Shown: positions 1 through 8,871 of the stretch, piece after piece
Layout of the letters: each line of letters begins with the position of its first letter
Numbering within the stretch: the stretch's first letter is position 1
Notes under the pieces: model-generated
Told to the model about the DNA's origin: nothing
The model's database searches: none
The model's input: the letters and a program-made list of their open reading frames with translations, nothing else
Source of the DNA: Thermoleophilia bacterium
Lineage (GTDB): Bacteria > Actinomycetota > Thermoleophilia > Gaiellales > JAICJC01
Direction of reading: 5' to 3'
Assembly: GCA_025928655.1 (NCBI GenBank)
Contig: JAICJC010000027.1
Span: forward strand, 1 to 34,609
DNA: 34,609 nt
Program-made: the position numbers and the translations under genes

Positions 1-52
1 AGTCATGCGCGCCATGGTAGGAGCGCGCTCGGACGGACCAAGAAGTCGCTGG

Positions 53-58
53 TATCGT
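53..58 (+). promoter_or_regulatory. -10 element TATCGT of the UbiA operon
   Basis: TATCGT fits the actinobacterial TANNNT -10 pattern and lies 9 nt before the ATG at 68, so transcription should begin at or next to the start codon. The same arrangement recurs at many genes here. No -35 element was assigned. Confidence 0.45.
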
Positions 59-67
59 CAGCCTCGT

Positions 68-1048
68 ATGTCCGAGACCCTGCGTGGCCTGTGGCTCGAG
101 GTGCGGATCATCCCGGTGCTCCTGTGGAGCTTCTCGGCCCTCACGCTCGGCACGGCGCTGGCGTCCCGGGGCCACGGGCTGCAGGTCTGGTACTACCTGG
201 GCGCGGTCGCGCTCGGGGTGCTGATCCAGGGTCTGCTGGCCCACTCCCTCAACGAGGTCGAGGACTGGCGCTCGGGCACCGACCGGCACGCCTCGCCCCG
301 GATCCTCTCCGGCGGGAGCAAGGTGATCGTTGCCGGGCTGCTCCCGCCGCGGGCGCTGTGGTGGGTGTTCGCCGCCGCCTTCACGGCGACGACCGTGATC
401 GGGCTCGCGCTCGTCGCGGCGGCCGGCCTCGACCTGCTGCCGTTCGGCCTGGTCGGCGTCGCCGGCGCGATCCTCTACACCCTGCCGCCGGTCCGTGCCG
501 CCTACCGGCCGTTCGCGGGCGAGGCGATCGCGTTCGTCTGCCTGGCCGACTGCGTCGGCGGCGCCCACCTGCTCCAGGGGCCGTCCATCGACGGCACCAC
601 CGCCGCGGCCGCGGTTGCGGTGGCCGCCTATGCGGTATCCATGCTCATGGTGCACCACTACCTCGACCACGACGCGGACGCCGCCGCCGATCCGCCCAAG
701 GTGACCTCGATCGTCCGGCTCGGCCTCGCCGCCGGGCGCCGCGACGCGATCGCCTGGTGCCGCGTCGCGATGGTCGCCGCCATCGCGGGGTCGGCGGCGC
801 AGCCGCGGCTGCTGCCGCTCGTCTTCGGGTACGCGATCGGCCTCGCCGCCCACCTCCGCTGCCGCCCCGCGGACGTCGCGTCGGTCACGATGTGCGAGAC
901 CGTGATCATCTTCGCCGGCATCGCCTCCGCCCTGTGCGCCGCCGCGCTGCTCGAGCCTCCGCTCGTCCTCACGCTGCTCGCGGCGGCCGTGCTTATCGCC
1001 CTCGAGATGCGGATGGCCGTCGCGCCCGCCCATACGCCCGCTGCATGA
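68..1048 (+). CDS. UbiA family prenyltransferase
   Basis: This is an integral membrane prenyltransferase of the UbiA superfamily, which moves an isoprenoid chain onto an aromatic or related acceptor. The 326-residue product is strongly hydrophobic, with about eight or nine likely membrane segments. The first Asp-rich motif is NEVEDWRSGTD (residues 62-72), a variant of NDxxDxxxD, and a second acidic stretch, YLDHDADAAADPP, lies near residue 200. Both bind the Mg-diphosphate in this family. I chose ATG 68 because the residues encoded upstream look non-membrane and a -10 hexamer sits 9 nt before it. It begins a four-gene operon and overlaps the next gene by ATGA. The acceptor cannot be told from sequence. 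Menaquinone-type quinones or other lipids are possible. Confidence 0.85.
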   Translation: MSETLRGLWLEVRIIPVLLWSFSALTLGTALASRGHGLQVWYYLGAVALGVLIQGLLAHSLNEVEDWRSGTDRHASPRILSGGSKVIVAGLLPPRALWWVFAAAFTATTVIGLALVAAAGLDLLPFGLVGVAGAILYTLPPVRAAYRPFAGEAIAFVCLADCVGGAHLLQGPSIDGTTAAAAVAVAAYAVSMLMVHHYLDHDADAAADPPKVTSIVRLGLAAGRRDAIAWCRVAMVAAIAGSAAQPRLLPLVFGYAIGLAAHLRCRPADVASVTMCETVIIFAGIASALCAAALLEPPLVLTLLAAAVLIALEMRMAVAPAHTPAA

Positions 1049-1710
1049 CGCTCGAGGAGGAGCTCGAGACGGCGGTCGCGGCGGCGGGCAGGCACGCGCG
1101 GCCGGGAGAGCAGCCGGTGGCGGTGATGGCATCCGAGCCGGGTGGGGCGCGGGTGTTCGTGGTCGCGCTGGCCGCGGGCGAGGAGCTCGCGTACGTGGCC
1201 GTCGACCACGCCGGGGCGGCGGTCGCCGACCGGCGCCTGGTGAAGGACGCGGTCTCGCTCACCGCTCTGGCCGAGCGGGCCGAGGAGGTGTCGGGGGCGA
1301 CGGCCGCCGACCAGCTGGTGGCGCAGTTCCGCGCATCGTCCGAGGCGCTGCGGGAGGCCGGGGAGGGGGAGGCGGCCGCCGCCGCCGGGGCGGTCGCCGT
1401 GGCGGGCGAGCGCCTGGGCGCGGCCGCCGCCGGCCCCCGGGCGGCGACGCCGGTGTACCTCGACCGGATCGCGGCGCTCGCCGGCGAGCTGGCCGCGGCG
1501 ATCGAGGCGTTCATCGGGCACGCCGAGCGGCTGGGGCAGGGCCTGGAGCGGCCGACCCCGGCCGCGGAGGCGGCGTGGGCGGCGCTGGGAGTCGCAGCCC
1601 GGGCCGGCGAGCCCGGCAACTTCGCCCGCGCGATGACGGCGTCCTCGGGCGCGGTGGAGGCGCTCGTCGCCGACGTGCTGGACCACTACCGGGGGGAGCT
1701 GGGCGGGTGA
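1045..1710 (+). CDS. Hypothetical protein, Ala/Glu-rich helical
   Basis: This 221-residue soluble protein is not recognised. The N-terminal part (about residues 25-65) alternates hydrophobic and polar residues like a small alpha/beta domain (RVFVVALAAGEELAYVAVD). The rest is rich in Ala, Glu and Arg and probably helical, without a signal peptide or clear membrane segment. Its ATG overlaps the UbiA stop, and its stop overlaps the GTG of proline dehydrogenase, so it is very likely translated from the same mRNA. The two genes around it are membrane- or redox-linked, but no function should be assigned. Confidence 0.7.
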   Translation: MTLEEELETAVAAAGRHARPGEQPVAVMASEPGGARVFVVALAAGEELAYVAVDHAGAAVADRRLVKDAVSLTALAERAEEVSGATAADQLVAQFRASSEALREAGEGEAAAAAGAVAVAGERLGAAAAGPRAATPVYLDRIAALAGELAAAIEAFIGHAERLGQGLERPTPAAEAAWAALGVAARAGEPGNFARAMTASSGAVEALVADVLDHYRGELGG

Positions 1711-2624
1711 AGGCCTTCGACCGCCTGGTCGCCGCGTCGCTGCCGGCGGTGCCGCGCCTCGTCGTGCGCAAGATCGCCGACCGCTACATCGCCGGCGAGA
1801 CGCTCGAGGACGCCGTGGCCACCGTGCGCGGGCTGAACGCCCTGGGCGCGATGGCGACGGTCGACGTCCTGGGCGAGTTCATCTCGCGCCCCGAGGAGGC
1901 CGAGGAGACGGCCACCCAGTACGAGCGGGCGCTGGACGCGATCGCCGCCGGGCAGCTGGACGCGAACGTGTCGGTGAAGCTCTCGGCGCTCGGGATCGAG
2001 ATCGACCGCGCGCTCGTCGACCGCACCCTCGCGCGGGTGCTGCGCTCGGCCGGCCGCCACCGCATCTTCGTGCGCATCGACATGGAGCACAGCGGCCTCA
2101 TCGACGAGACGCTGGACGTCTATCGCGGCCTGCGCGGCGCCGGCCACGACGACGTCGGGATCGTGATCCAGTCGTACATGCGCCGGGCCGAGGCGGACGT
2201 GGCGGCGCTCGCCGACCTGACGCCCAGCGTGCGGCTCGTGAAGGGCATCTACCTCGAGCCGGAGGACATTGCCTACCAGGCGATGCCGGAGATCAACGCC
2301 AGCTACCTGCGCCTGCTGGAGCAGCTCGTCGAGCAGGGGAGCTACGTCGCCATCGCCACGCACGATCCGGCCCTGCTCGACGGCGCGCTCAACCTGATCG
2401 ACCGGCGGGGCCTGGGGCGCGACCGCTACGAGTTCCAGATGCTGCTCGGGGTGGCCGAGGAGGCGCGCCGGAAGCTCATCGCCGACGGGCACCGGCTGCG
2501 TGTTTACGTGCCGTACGGGCGAGCATGGTACGCCTACTCCGTGCGCCGCCTGAAGGAGAACCCGAGCATCGCCGGCTACGTCGCGCGCGACGTGGTGCGC
2601 ACGATCGTCCCGGGGATGCGATGA
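1707..2624 (+). CDS. Proline dehydrogenase (monofunctional, FAD-dependent)
   Basis: It oxidises L-proline to pyrroline-5-carboxylate and passes electrons from FAD to the respiratory quinone pool. The 305-residue length matches the short monofunctional bacterial class rather than long PutA. Family signatures are visible: NVSVKLSALG, RIDMEHS, VIQSYMRR, RLVKGIYLEP, ATHDPALL, EFQMLLGV and, near the C-terminus, YVPYGRAWYAYSVRRLKENP, which holds the substrate-binding YxxRRxxE region. The start is GTG 1707 inside a GTGA overlap with the previous gene. Sharing an operon with a UbiA prenyltransferase is suggestive because the enzyme reduces membrane quinone, but that link is inference. No P5C dehydrogenase gene is in the window. 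Confidence 0.93.
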   Translation: MKAFDRLVAASLPAVPRLVVRKIADRYIAGETLEDAVATVRGLNALGAMATVDVLGEFISRPEEAEETATQYERALDAIAAGQLDANVSVKLSALGIEIDRALVDRTLARVLRSAGRHRIFVRIDMEHSGLIDETLDVYRGLRGAGHDDVGIVIQSYMRRAEADVAALADLTPSVRLVKGIYLEPEDIAYQAMPEINASYLRLLEQLVEQGSYVAIATHDPALLDGALNLIDRRGLGRDRYEFQMLLGVAEEARRKLIADGHRLRVYVPYGRAWYAYSVRRLKENPSIAGYVARDVVRTIVPGMR

Positions 2625-3049
2625 GCGCGGCGCGCACCCTGCGCGTGGCGCTCGCGGGCGCGGCGGCCGCCGGCGTCTGGGTCGCGGTCGAGCCGGCGAT
2701 CCGGCGGGTGACCGGCGGCCGTCACACCCAGGTGCGGCTGCTCGGCGGCCTGGTCGCACCGCGCGGCCCGTGGCGCGAGATCGGGCTCGGGATGCACCTT
2801 GCCAACGGCGCCATGTTCGGCCTCGCCTTCGACCGTCTGGGGCTGCGCGGCGCCGGCAGCGGCGCCGTCGCGGCCGAGGCCGAGAACGCCCTGCTCTGGC
2901 CGCTCGTCGGGGTGATCGACCGGATCCACCCGGACGTGCGCAGCGGCGCCTGGCCGCCGCTCGCCCGCAGCCGCAGCGAGTTCGCGCAGGAGGTGCTGGG
3001 GCACGCGGTGTTCGGGAGCGTGATGGGCGCGCTCAGCCCGCGCCGCTAG
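2621..3049 (+). CDS. Hypothetical small Gly/Ala-rich protein
   Basis: This 142-residue product is not recognised. It has a hydrophobic N-terminal stretch (VALAGAAAAGVWVAVEPAI, roughly residues 9-27) and two further glycine-rich, weakly hydrophobic stretches (LGMHLANGAMFGLAFD and LGHAVFGSVMGAL), so weak membrane association is plausible. It overlaps the proline dehydrogenase stop by ATGA and ends the four-gene operon. No catalytic motif is apparent. Confidence 0.7.
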   Translation: MSAARTLRVALAGAAAAGVWVAVEPAIRRVTGGRHTQVRLLGGLVAPRGPWREIGLGMHLANGAMFGLAFDRLGLRGAGSGAVAAEAENALLWPLVGVIDRIHPDVRSGAWPPLARSRSEFAQEVLGHAVFGSVMGALSPRR

Positions 3050-3065
3050 CGGCGGCGGCTCGGAG

Positions 3066-3275
3066 CTAGTGCGTGGGCGTCTGCGGCGGGCCCTTGGTGG
3101 TGCCGTGGCCGAGCTCGTCCAGATCGGCCAGCCGAAGCTCCCCCAGCCGCCGCACCGGATGCCCCGCCGGCAGGTCGGCGATCAGCGCCTCGATGCGATC
3201 GGCGATCTGGTATGCGAACTGCGGCGTTGCCGGCCCCCACAGGGCGTCGATGTCGCGAACGGTCGGCTCTGCCAT
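3066..3275 (-). CDS. Hypothetical small protein
   Basis: This 69-residue product starts at ATG 3275 and reads MAEPTVRDIDALWGPATPQF at its N-terminus. It is mostly helical and charged with a conserved-looking RIEALIADLPAGHPVRR segment, and has no signal peptide. A longer reading from 3320 is possible but would start inside the palindrome. It faces the methyltransferase gene across a short region with a perfect palindrome, suggesting shared control. It could be a small regulator or accessory protein. Function unknown. Confidence 0.55.
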   Translation of the reverse strand: MAEPTVRDIDALWGPATPQFAYQIADRIEALIADLPAGHPVRRLGELRLADLDELGHGTTKGPPQTPTH

Positions 3276-3317
3276 CGGCGCGGGAGCATAGCGGCGGGGG
3301 ATCACGTCGACTGTTCC

Positions 3318-3335
3318 CATAGCAAATTTGCTATG
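3318..3335. promoter_or_regulatory. Perfect 18-bp palindrome, candidate operator
   Basis: CATAGCAAATTTGCTATG is a perfect inverted repeat with no spacer. It is strikingly AT-rich for this GC-rich DNA and lies between two divergent start codons (3275 minus, 3344 plus). Its right end overlaps a possible -10 (TATGAG, 3332-3337) of the methyltransferase. The size and symmetry suit a dimeric winged-helix repressor, but no regulator gene is adjacent and the family cannot be named. Confidence 0.55.
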
Positions 3336-3343
3336 AGTACGGC

Positions 3344-4093
3344 GTGGCGAGAATGAGCTACGACGAGGGGACGGCGGCGGCCTTCAAGGCGGTCCGCGAG
3401 GTCCCCCGCGAGGGGCTCGCGGAGTGGCGCGAGGCGGTGCGGCGCCACCTGCGGCCGGCGCCGGGGATGACGGTGGCCGACATCGGCGCCGGCACCGGCG
3501 CGTTCGCAACGTCCTTGCGCGACTGGTTCGGGATCGACGTCGTCGCGGTCGAGCCGTCGGCGGCGATGCGGGATCGGATCCCGCAGAGCGCAGCGATCCG
3601 CGTGCTCGCGGGCGATGCGACCGCGCTGCCGCTGCCGGACGCCTCGGCGGACGCGGCCTGGCTGTCCCTCGTCATCCACCACATCGGGGATCTGGCGGCC
3701 GCCGCCCGCGAGATCCGGCGCGTGCTCCGGCCCGGCGCTCTCGTGCTCATCCGGCAGGGCTTCCCGGGCAGGCTGGTGGGGGTGGAGCTCGTCCGCTGGT
3801 TCCCCGAGACCGCCCGGACGGTCGAGATGTACCCGACCCTGGCCGAGACCTGCCGGGCCTTCGCGGCCGCGGGGTTCCGGCAGGAGGCGCTCGAGCAGGT
3901 GCGCGAGACGTACCCGGGAAGCCTCGCGGACATCCTCGACGAGGTCGAGACGTTCCGCCGGGCCGACACCACGATGCGCAACCTCACCGACGCCGAGCTC
4001 CTGCGCGGGACGCAACGCATCCGCCGTGCGCTGCGGGAGGCCGGGGATCGCGAGCCGCGAGGCAACGTGCTCGACCTGCTCGTCCTGCGCTGA
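3344..4093 (+). CDS. Class I SAM-dependent methyltransferase
   Basis: This 249-residue soluble enzyme has the Methyltransf_11-type Rossmann fold. Motif I is VADIGAGTGAF (about residues 44-54), the acidic end of strand 2 is VVAVEPS, and motif II-IV features are GDATALPLPDASADAAWLSL and a post-motif VLRPGALVLIRQ. The acceptor is not determinable. GTG 3344 is used as the start, because a -10-like TATGAG lies 6 nt upstream; ATG 3353 is the alternative. The promoter overlaps the palindrome at 3318-3335, so expression is probably operator-controlled. Its neighbours do not point to a pathway. Confidence 0.85.
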   Translation: MARMSYDEGTAAAFKAVREVPREGLAEWREAVRRHLRPAPGMTVADIGAGTGAFATSLRDWFGIDVVAVEPSAAMRDRIPQSAAIRVLAGDATALPLPDASADAAWLSLVIHHIGDLAAAAREIRRVLRPGALVLIRQGFPGRLVGVELVRWFPETARTVEMYPTLAETCRAFAAAGFRQEALEQVRETYPGSLADILDEVETFRRADTTMRNLTDAELLRGTQRIRRALREAGDREPRGNVLDLLVLR

Positions 4094-4122
4094 GGGCCGG
4101 CTGCCCGGCGGCTCATCGCCCA

Positions 4123-4128
4123 TACACT
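4123..4128 (+). promoter_or_regulatory. -10 element TACACT before the ATG at 4135
   Basis: TACACT fits TANNNT and lies 6 nt from the ATG at 4135, the leaderless arrangement seen repeatedly here. This promoter supports 4135 as the true start of the following, apparently frameshifted, gene. Confidence 0.5.
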
Positions 4129-4134
4129 CTTCGC

Positions 4135-4588
4135 ATGGCACCGGCCGGCCGCGACGAACGCTCGAGCCCGCCGCTCGCCGTCCCCGGCGGCCTGCTCGGC
4201 CCCAGGGCGAGTTCGGCCATCGCGAGCACCTGCGCCTGGCCTGGCGGGAGCTGCGCGGGCACGACCGCGGGGTCGCGCTGGCCCGGATCGAGACGGCCAT
4301 CCGGCATGTCGCCGAGGCGCACGGCGCGCCGGGCAAGTACCACCGCACGATGACCGAGGCGTGGGCGGCGCTCGTCGGCCACCACCTGGCGGAGGAGCCG
4401 GAGCTCGACTTCGACGCGTTCCTCGAGCGCTTCCCGGCGCTGATGGACGGCGGCCTCCTTAGGCGCCACTTCAGCCCCGAGCTGCTGGCGGCGCCGGCCG
4501 CCCGGGCCGCGTGGGTCGACCCCGACCTGCGGCCGCTGCCGGCGCACACGTCGGCCACATCCCCGAACGCCCCCCGGCCGACCTGTAG
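4135..4588 (+). pseudogene. Conserved small protein gene with apparent frameshifts
   Basis: The frame from ATG 4135 (MAPAGRDERSSPPLAVPGG) is in a different register from the protein-like stretch beginning near 4205, which reads EFGHREHLRLAWRELRGHD and later GKYHRTMTEAWAALVGHHL. That segment resembles a small uncharacterised bacterial family with H-REHL-LAW and YH-T-T--W motifs (from memory). It has no ATG, GTG or TTG in its own frame before residue-level similarity starts. One extra C in the 4-C run at 4200-4203 would join the two frames. The downstream end also lacks a stop and runs in frame into the amidase. One extra C in the 6-C run at 4570-4575 would bring in the TAG at 4586-4588. Either the gene is decaying or two homopolymer bases were lost in sequencing. 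The product would be about 150 residues, function unknown. Confidence 0.6.
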
Positions 4589-4615
4589 ACTCGGGCTCGG
4601 TCATTCGGGGAGGGG
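4586..4615 (+). promoter_or_regulatory. Promoter -10 and ribosome-binding site of the amidase gene
   Basis: TAGACT at 4586-4591 fits TANNNT, and GGGGAGGGG at 4607-4615 is a strong purine-rich ribosome-binding site 7 nt before ATG 4623. Together they suggest the amidase has its own promoter with a short leader, unlike the leaderless genes nearby. Confidence 0.4.
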
Positions 4616-4622
4616 TCTTCTG

Positions 4623-5576
4623 ATGCACCGTCATTCGCTGCACGAGGTCAGGGCCGAGGCGTTCAACTACGTGTGGGACAACGCGATCCCACCCGCGCTC
4701 GAGGTCGAGTCCGGCACGGAGGTCGAGCTGCACGTCCGCGACGCCGGCGACGAGCAGATCGGCCGCGACTCCGGCGCCGAGGCGGTCGGCTCGCTCGACT
4801 TCTCGCACGTGAACCCCGTCAGCGGCCCGGTGTTCGTGAAGGACGCGAAGGCGGGCGACGTGCTCGCGGTCGAGATCCTCGAGCTGCGCCCCGGCGACTG
4901 GGGCTGGACGGCGATCATCCCCGGCTTCGGGCTGCTCGCCGAGGAGTTCCCCGAGCCGTGGCTGCGGATCTCCGACGTCGACGGCGACGCCCGCCGGGTG
5001 CGGTTCGCCGAGGGCGTGACGCTCCCGTTCGAGCCCTTCCCGGGGACGATCGGCGTCGCCAAGCCGGAGCCGGGCCCGCACTCGATCGTGCCGCCGTCGG
5101 CCTTCGGCGGCAACCTCGACATCAAGCACCTGCGCGCCGGCACGACCCTGTTTCTGCCCGTGGGCGTCGAGGGCGCCCTCTTCTCCGTCGGCGACACCCA
5201 CGCCGCGATGGGGGACGGCGAGGTGTGCGGCACCGCGGTCGAGGCGGCGATGGACATCGTCGTGCGCCTGAGCGTGCGCCGCGACTTCTCGGTGCCGGCG
5301 CCGCAGTACACGGTCGCCGCCGGCGAGCTCGCCCGCACGGAGGCCGGCCCGTACCACGTGACGACCGGCGTCGGGCCCGACCTGATGGAGGCGACCCGGG
5401 GCGCGACGCGGGCGATGATCGAGCACCTGGGCCACATCCGCGGGCTCGACCGCCAGGAGGCCTACGCCCTCTGCTCGGTCGCCTGCGACCTGCGCATCCA
5501 CGAGGTGGTCGACGCGCCGAACTGGGTCGTCGGCATGTTCCTGCCCCAGGCGATCTTCGACGAGGAGGGACGATGA
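4623..5576 (+). CDS. Acetamidase/formamidase family protein
   Basis: It likely hydrolyses a short-chain amide to ammonia and a carboxylate in the cytoplasm. The 317-residue length fits the FmdA_AmdA family. Visible family marks are the N-terminal beta-rich region, SHVNPVSGPVFVKDAKAGD, the FGGNLDIKHL segment and the signature GDTHAAMGDGEVCGTAVE. ATG 4623 is chosen because of the strong purine-rich ribosome-binding site 7 nt upstream. The reading frame stays open upstream into the small frameshifted gene, but fusion is unlikely. The gene overlaps the following permease by ATGA, suggesting uptake and hydrolysis of an amide or amino-acid-derived nitrogen source. The exact substrate is unknown. 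Confidence 0.88.
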   Translation: MHRHSLHEVRAEAFNYVWDNAIPPALEVESGTEVELHVRDAGDEQIGRDSGAEAVGSLDFSHVNPVSGPVFVKDAKAGDVLAVEILELRPGDWGWTAIIPGFGLLAEEFPEPWLRISDVDGDARRVRFAEGVTLPFEPFPGTIGVAKPEPGPHSIVPPSAFGGNLDIKHLRAGTTLFLPVGVEGALFSVGDTHAAMGDGEVCGTAVEAAMDIVVRLSVRRDFSVPAPQYTVAAGELARTEAGPYHVTTGVGPDLMEATRGATRAMIEHLGHIRGLDRQEAYALCSVACDLRIHEVVDAPNWVVGMFLPQAIFDEEGR

Positions 5577-7021
5577 GCACGGCTGAGAAGGGCCGCGGAC
5601 TGCGCCGCGAGCTCCGGTTCTGGGAGACGATCGCGCTCTCGATCGGCATCATGGCGCCGACGGCCGCCATGGCCCTGAACGGCGTCGGCGTGGCCGGAAA
5701 CGTCGGCCACGCGGTGCCGCTGGCCTTCCTGATCTCGGCGATCCTCGTCTTCCTGGTCGCGTTCGGCATCATGCGCCTCGCCGGCCACTACAGCCACGCC
5801 GGCTCGGTGTACGCGTTCACCGGCGCGACCCTCGGGCCCCGGGCGGGCTTCTTCTCGGGCTGGGCACTGCTCGGCACGTACCTCTCGTTCACGGTCGCGT
5901 CGACCGCCGAGGTCGGCCTGTTCACGGCCCAGTTCGCGAACGGCACCGGCATCTGGAGCGGGAGCGAGTGGATCGTGATCGCGCTCATCGCCGCTCTGTG
6001 CGTCGGCTTCCTCGCGTACAGCGACATCAAGATCACGACCCGGACGCTGCTCTCGATCGAGGCGGTCTCGGTGCTCCTGATCACCGTCCTGATGGTCGTC
6101 ATCTTCGTCAAGCTCATCGCGGGCGACACCCCGGGGAACCAGGGCTTCACCGGCGACGTCTTCAAGCTTCCCGGCGGCACGTCGAGCTCGGCGCTCGGCC
6201 TCGGGATCGTGCTCGCGTTCCTCTCCTGGGGCGGCTTCGAGGGCGCGGCCGCGCTGGGCGAGGAGACGAACGAGCCCCGCCGCGAGATCCCGCGCGCGAT
6301 CCGCAACGCGGTCATCGGCGCCGGCGTCTTCTACGTGCTCTGCATGCTGGCCCAGACCTGGGGCTTCGGCACCGACAAGGCCGGCGTCGCGGCGTTCGCA
6401 GGGTCGAGCTCGCCCCTGGGCGACCTGGGCAAGACCTACATCGCGTCGTGGATGGGCGACCTGATCAACCTCGGCGCCGCCGTGAGCGCGTTCGCGAGCG
6501 CGCTCGGCACCGCGACCGGTGCATCGCGGATCCTGTTCGCGATGGGCCGCGACGGCTTCGTCACGCCGCGCCTGGGGATGTCGTCCGACCGCACCGGGGC
6601 GCCGGCGGTCGCGCTCGCGACCGTCATCACCATCGCCGCCATCGGCCTGATCGCGATGCGCGCCTACGGCATCTCGGACGCCGTGTCGGCGTTCTTCTAC
6701 CCCGGCACGATCGGCGTGCTCAGCATGATCGTGGCCTATGCGGTCACGAACGTCGGCGCCGGGCGGATGTTCCTGCGCGACAGCCGCGAGCGGCTGTGGG
6801 AGCTCGTCTTCCCGGCCGTCGCGATCCTCGTGCTCATCTACGTCTTCTACCGCAACGCCGTCGACCAGGTGTACCCGTTCAACTGGTTCCCGTGGGTCGT
6901 CGCGGCGTGGCTCCTGGCCGGCTTCGCGATCATCATGGCCGTCCCGGGCCTGGCGACCCGGATCGGCGCGAACCTGACCGCAGCGGAGGGGATGGGGGTC
7001 AGTCGATCGCCCGGCGGATGA
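5573..7021 (+). CDS. APC family amino acid/amine permease
   Basis: This 482-residue inner-membrane secondary transporter has about 12 hydrophobic segments. The N-terminal motif ALSIGIMAPTAAMALNGVG is the family's substrate-binding TM1 region, and SWGGFEGAAALGEETNEPRR is the TM6/loop signature with the conserved FEGAAALGEE element. GASRILFAMGRDG is the TM8-linked signature. ATG 5573 follows GAGGAGGG and overlaps the amidase stop. Its position suggests it imports the amidase substrate or a related amino compound. The 3' end overlaps the convergent ABC permease gene by 23 bp. Confidence 0.9.
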   Translation: MSTAEKGRGLRRELRFWETIALSIGIMAPTAAMALNGVGVAGNVGHAVPLAFLISAILVFLVAFGIMRLAGHYSHAGSVYAFTGATLGPRAGFFSGWALLGTYLSFTVASTAEVGLFTAQFANGTGIWSGSEWIVIALIAALCVGFLAYSDIKITTRTLLSIEAVSVLLITVLMVVIFVKLIAGDTPGNQGFTGDVFKLPGGTSSSALGLGIVLAFLSWGGFEGAAALGEETNEPRREIPRAIRNAVIGAGVFYVLCMLAQTWGFGTDKAGVAAFAGSSSPLGDLGKTYIASWMGDLINLGAAVSAFASALGTATGASRILFAMGRDGFVTPRLGMSSDRTGAPAVALATVITIAAIGLIAMRAYGISDAVSAFFYPGTIGVLSMIVAYAVTNVGAGRMFLRDSRERLWELVFPAVAILVLIYVFYRNAVDQVYPFNWFPWVVAAWLLAGFAIIMAVPGLATRIGANLTAAEGMGVSRSPGG

Positions 7022-7795
7022 AGCCCCGGATGCCGATGGCGGCGAAGACCGCGAGCGAGAACAGGAGCGCGACGACGCACACCCACGGCCGGATGTGGTC
7101 GACGCCGGGGACGAGCGCGCCCCGCATGCCCTCGCTGACGTAGGTCAGCGGGTTGAACGCGGTCACGACCTGGAACCAGCGCAGCCGGTCGAGCGTCGGC
7201 CACGGGTACTGGCTGCAGCCCGTGAAGAGCAGCGGCGTGAGCACGAGGCTGAACGCGATCGAGATCCGGTTCGGCGGCACCAGGGTGCCCATCGTGAGCC
7301 CCATCGCCGAGCCGACGAGCGCGCCCAGCACGAGGATGACGGCGAACTCCGGCGCGCCCCGCGACCGCCACGGCACCGAGCCGAGGATGAGGACCCCGAT
7401 CGGGAACATGAAGATCGCCGCGATCAGCGCCCGCATGGCCGCGAACACGATCTTCTCGACCGCCACCAGGGCCGTCGGGATCGGCGCCAGCAGCCGGTCC
7501 TCGATCTCCTTCGTGAAGCTGAACTCGAGCACCAGCGGGAGCGCCGTCGACTGCAGCGACGTGAGCAGCGCCGTCAGCGCGACGACGCCGGGGAAGAGCA
7601 GGTGCGCGTACCCGGGCCGGGTGTAGCCGAGGCTCGAGAGCACCTTCCCGAACACGAACAGCATGAAGAGGGGCTGCAGGATCACCTGGGCCAGGAAGAC
7701 CGGGAGCTCCCGGCCGGTGACGAAGACGTCGCGCCAGAGCACCGCCAGGAACACTCCCGGCGCGCTCGTCCGCGGCACGTCGACCCCCGGCGCGC

Positions 7796-7799
<4 letters not shown>
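6999..7799 (-). CDS. ABC-2 type transporter permease
   Basis: This 266-residue membrane component of an ABC exporter has about six hydrophobic segments. It carries ABC-2 features such as FLAQVILQPLFMLFVFGKVL at TM1 and the late segment FNPLTYVSEGMRGAL, typical of DrrB/NodJ-like permeases. It starts at GTG 7799 in a GTGA overlap with the ATPase gene, so the two are translated together as a standard DrrAB-like exporter pair. The substrate is unknown; drugs, lipids or glycolipids are common for this class. The end overlaps the convergent APC permease gene. Confidence 0.88.
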
Positions 7800-8740
<941 letters not shown>

Positions 8741-8871
8741 CTCGACCGCCGGCCCGCTCTTGCCCGCAATCGTTATCGTGCGTAAGGATACGCAGACCTG
8801 CGCGTAAGCGTTCCGTTAGCTCACCCTTTTGCGGGTTGCGCCGCGGCCCGACCCGACTGATTATGCGGCGC

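Noticed and set aside
4350-5576. Fusion of the small conserved protein with acetamidase
   Set aside because: The shared frame could make one chain from ATG 4350, but the amidase has its own strong ribosome-binding site and standard length, so separate genes are more likely.
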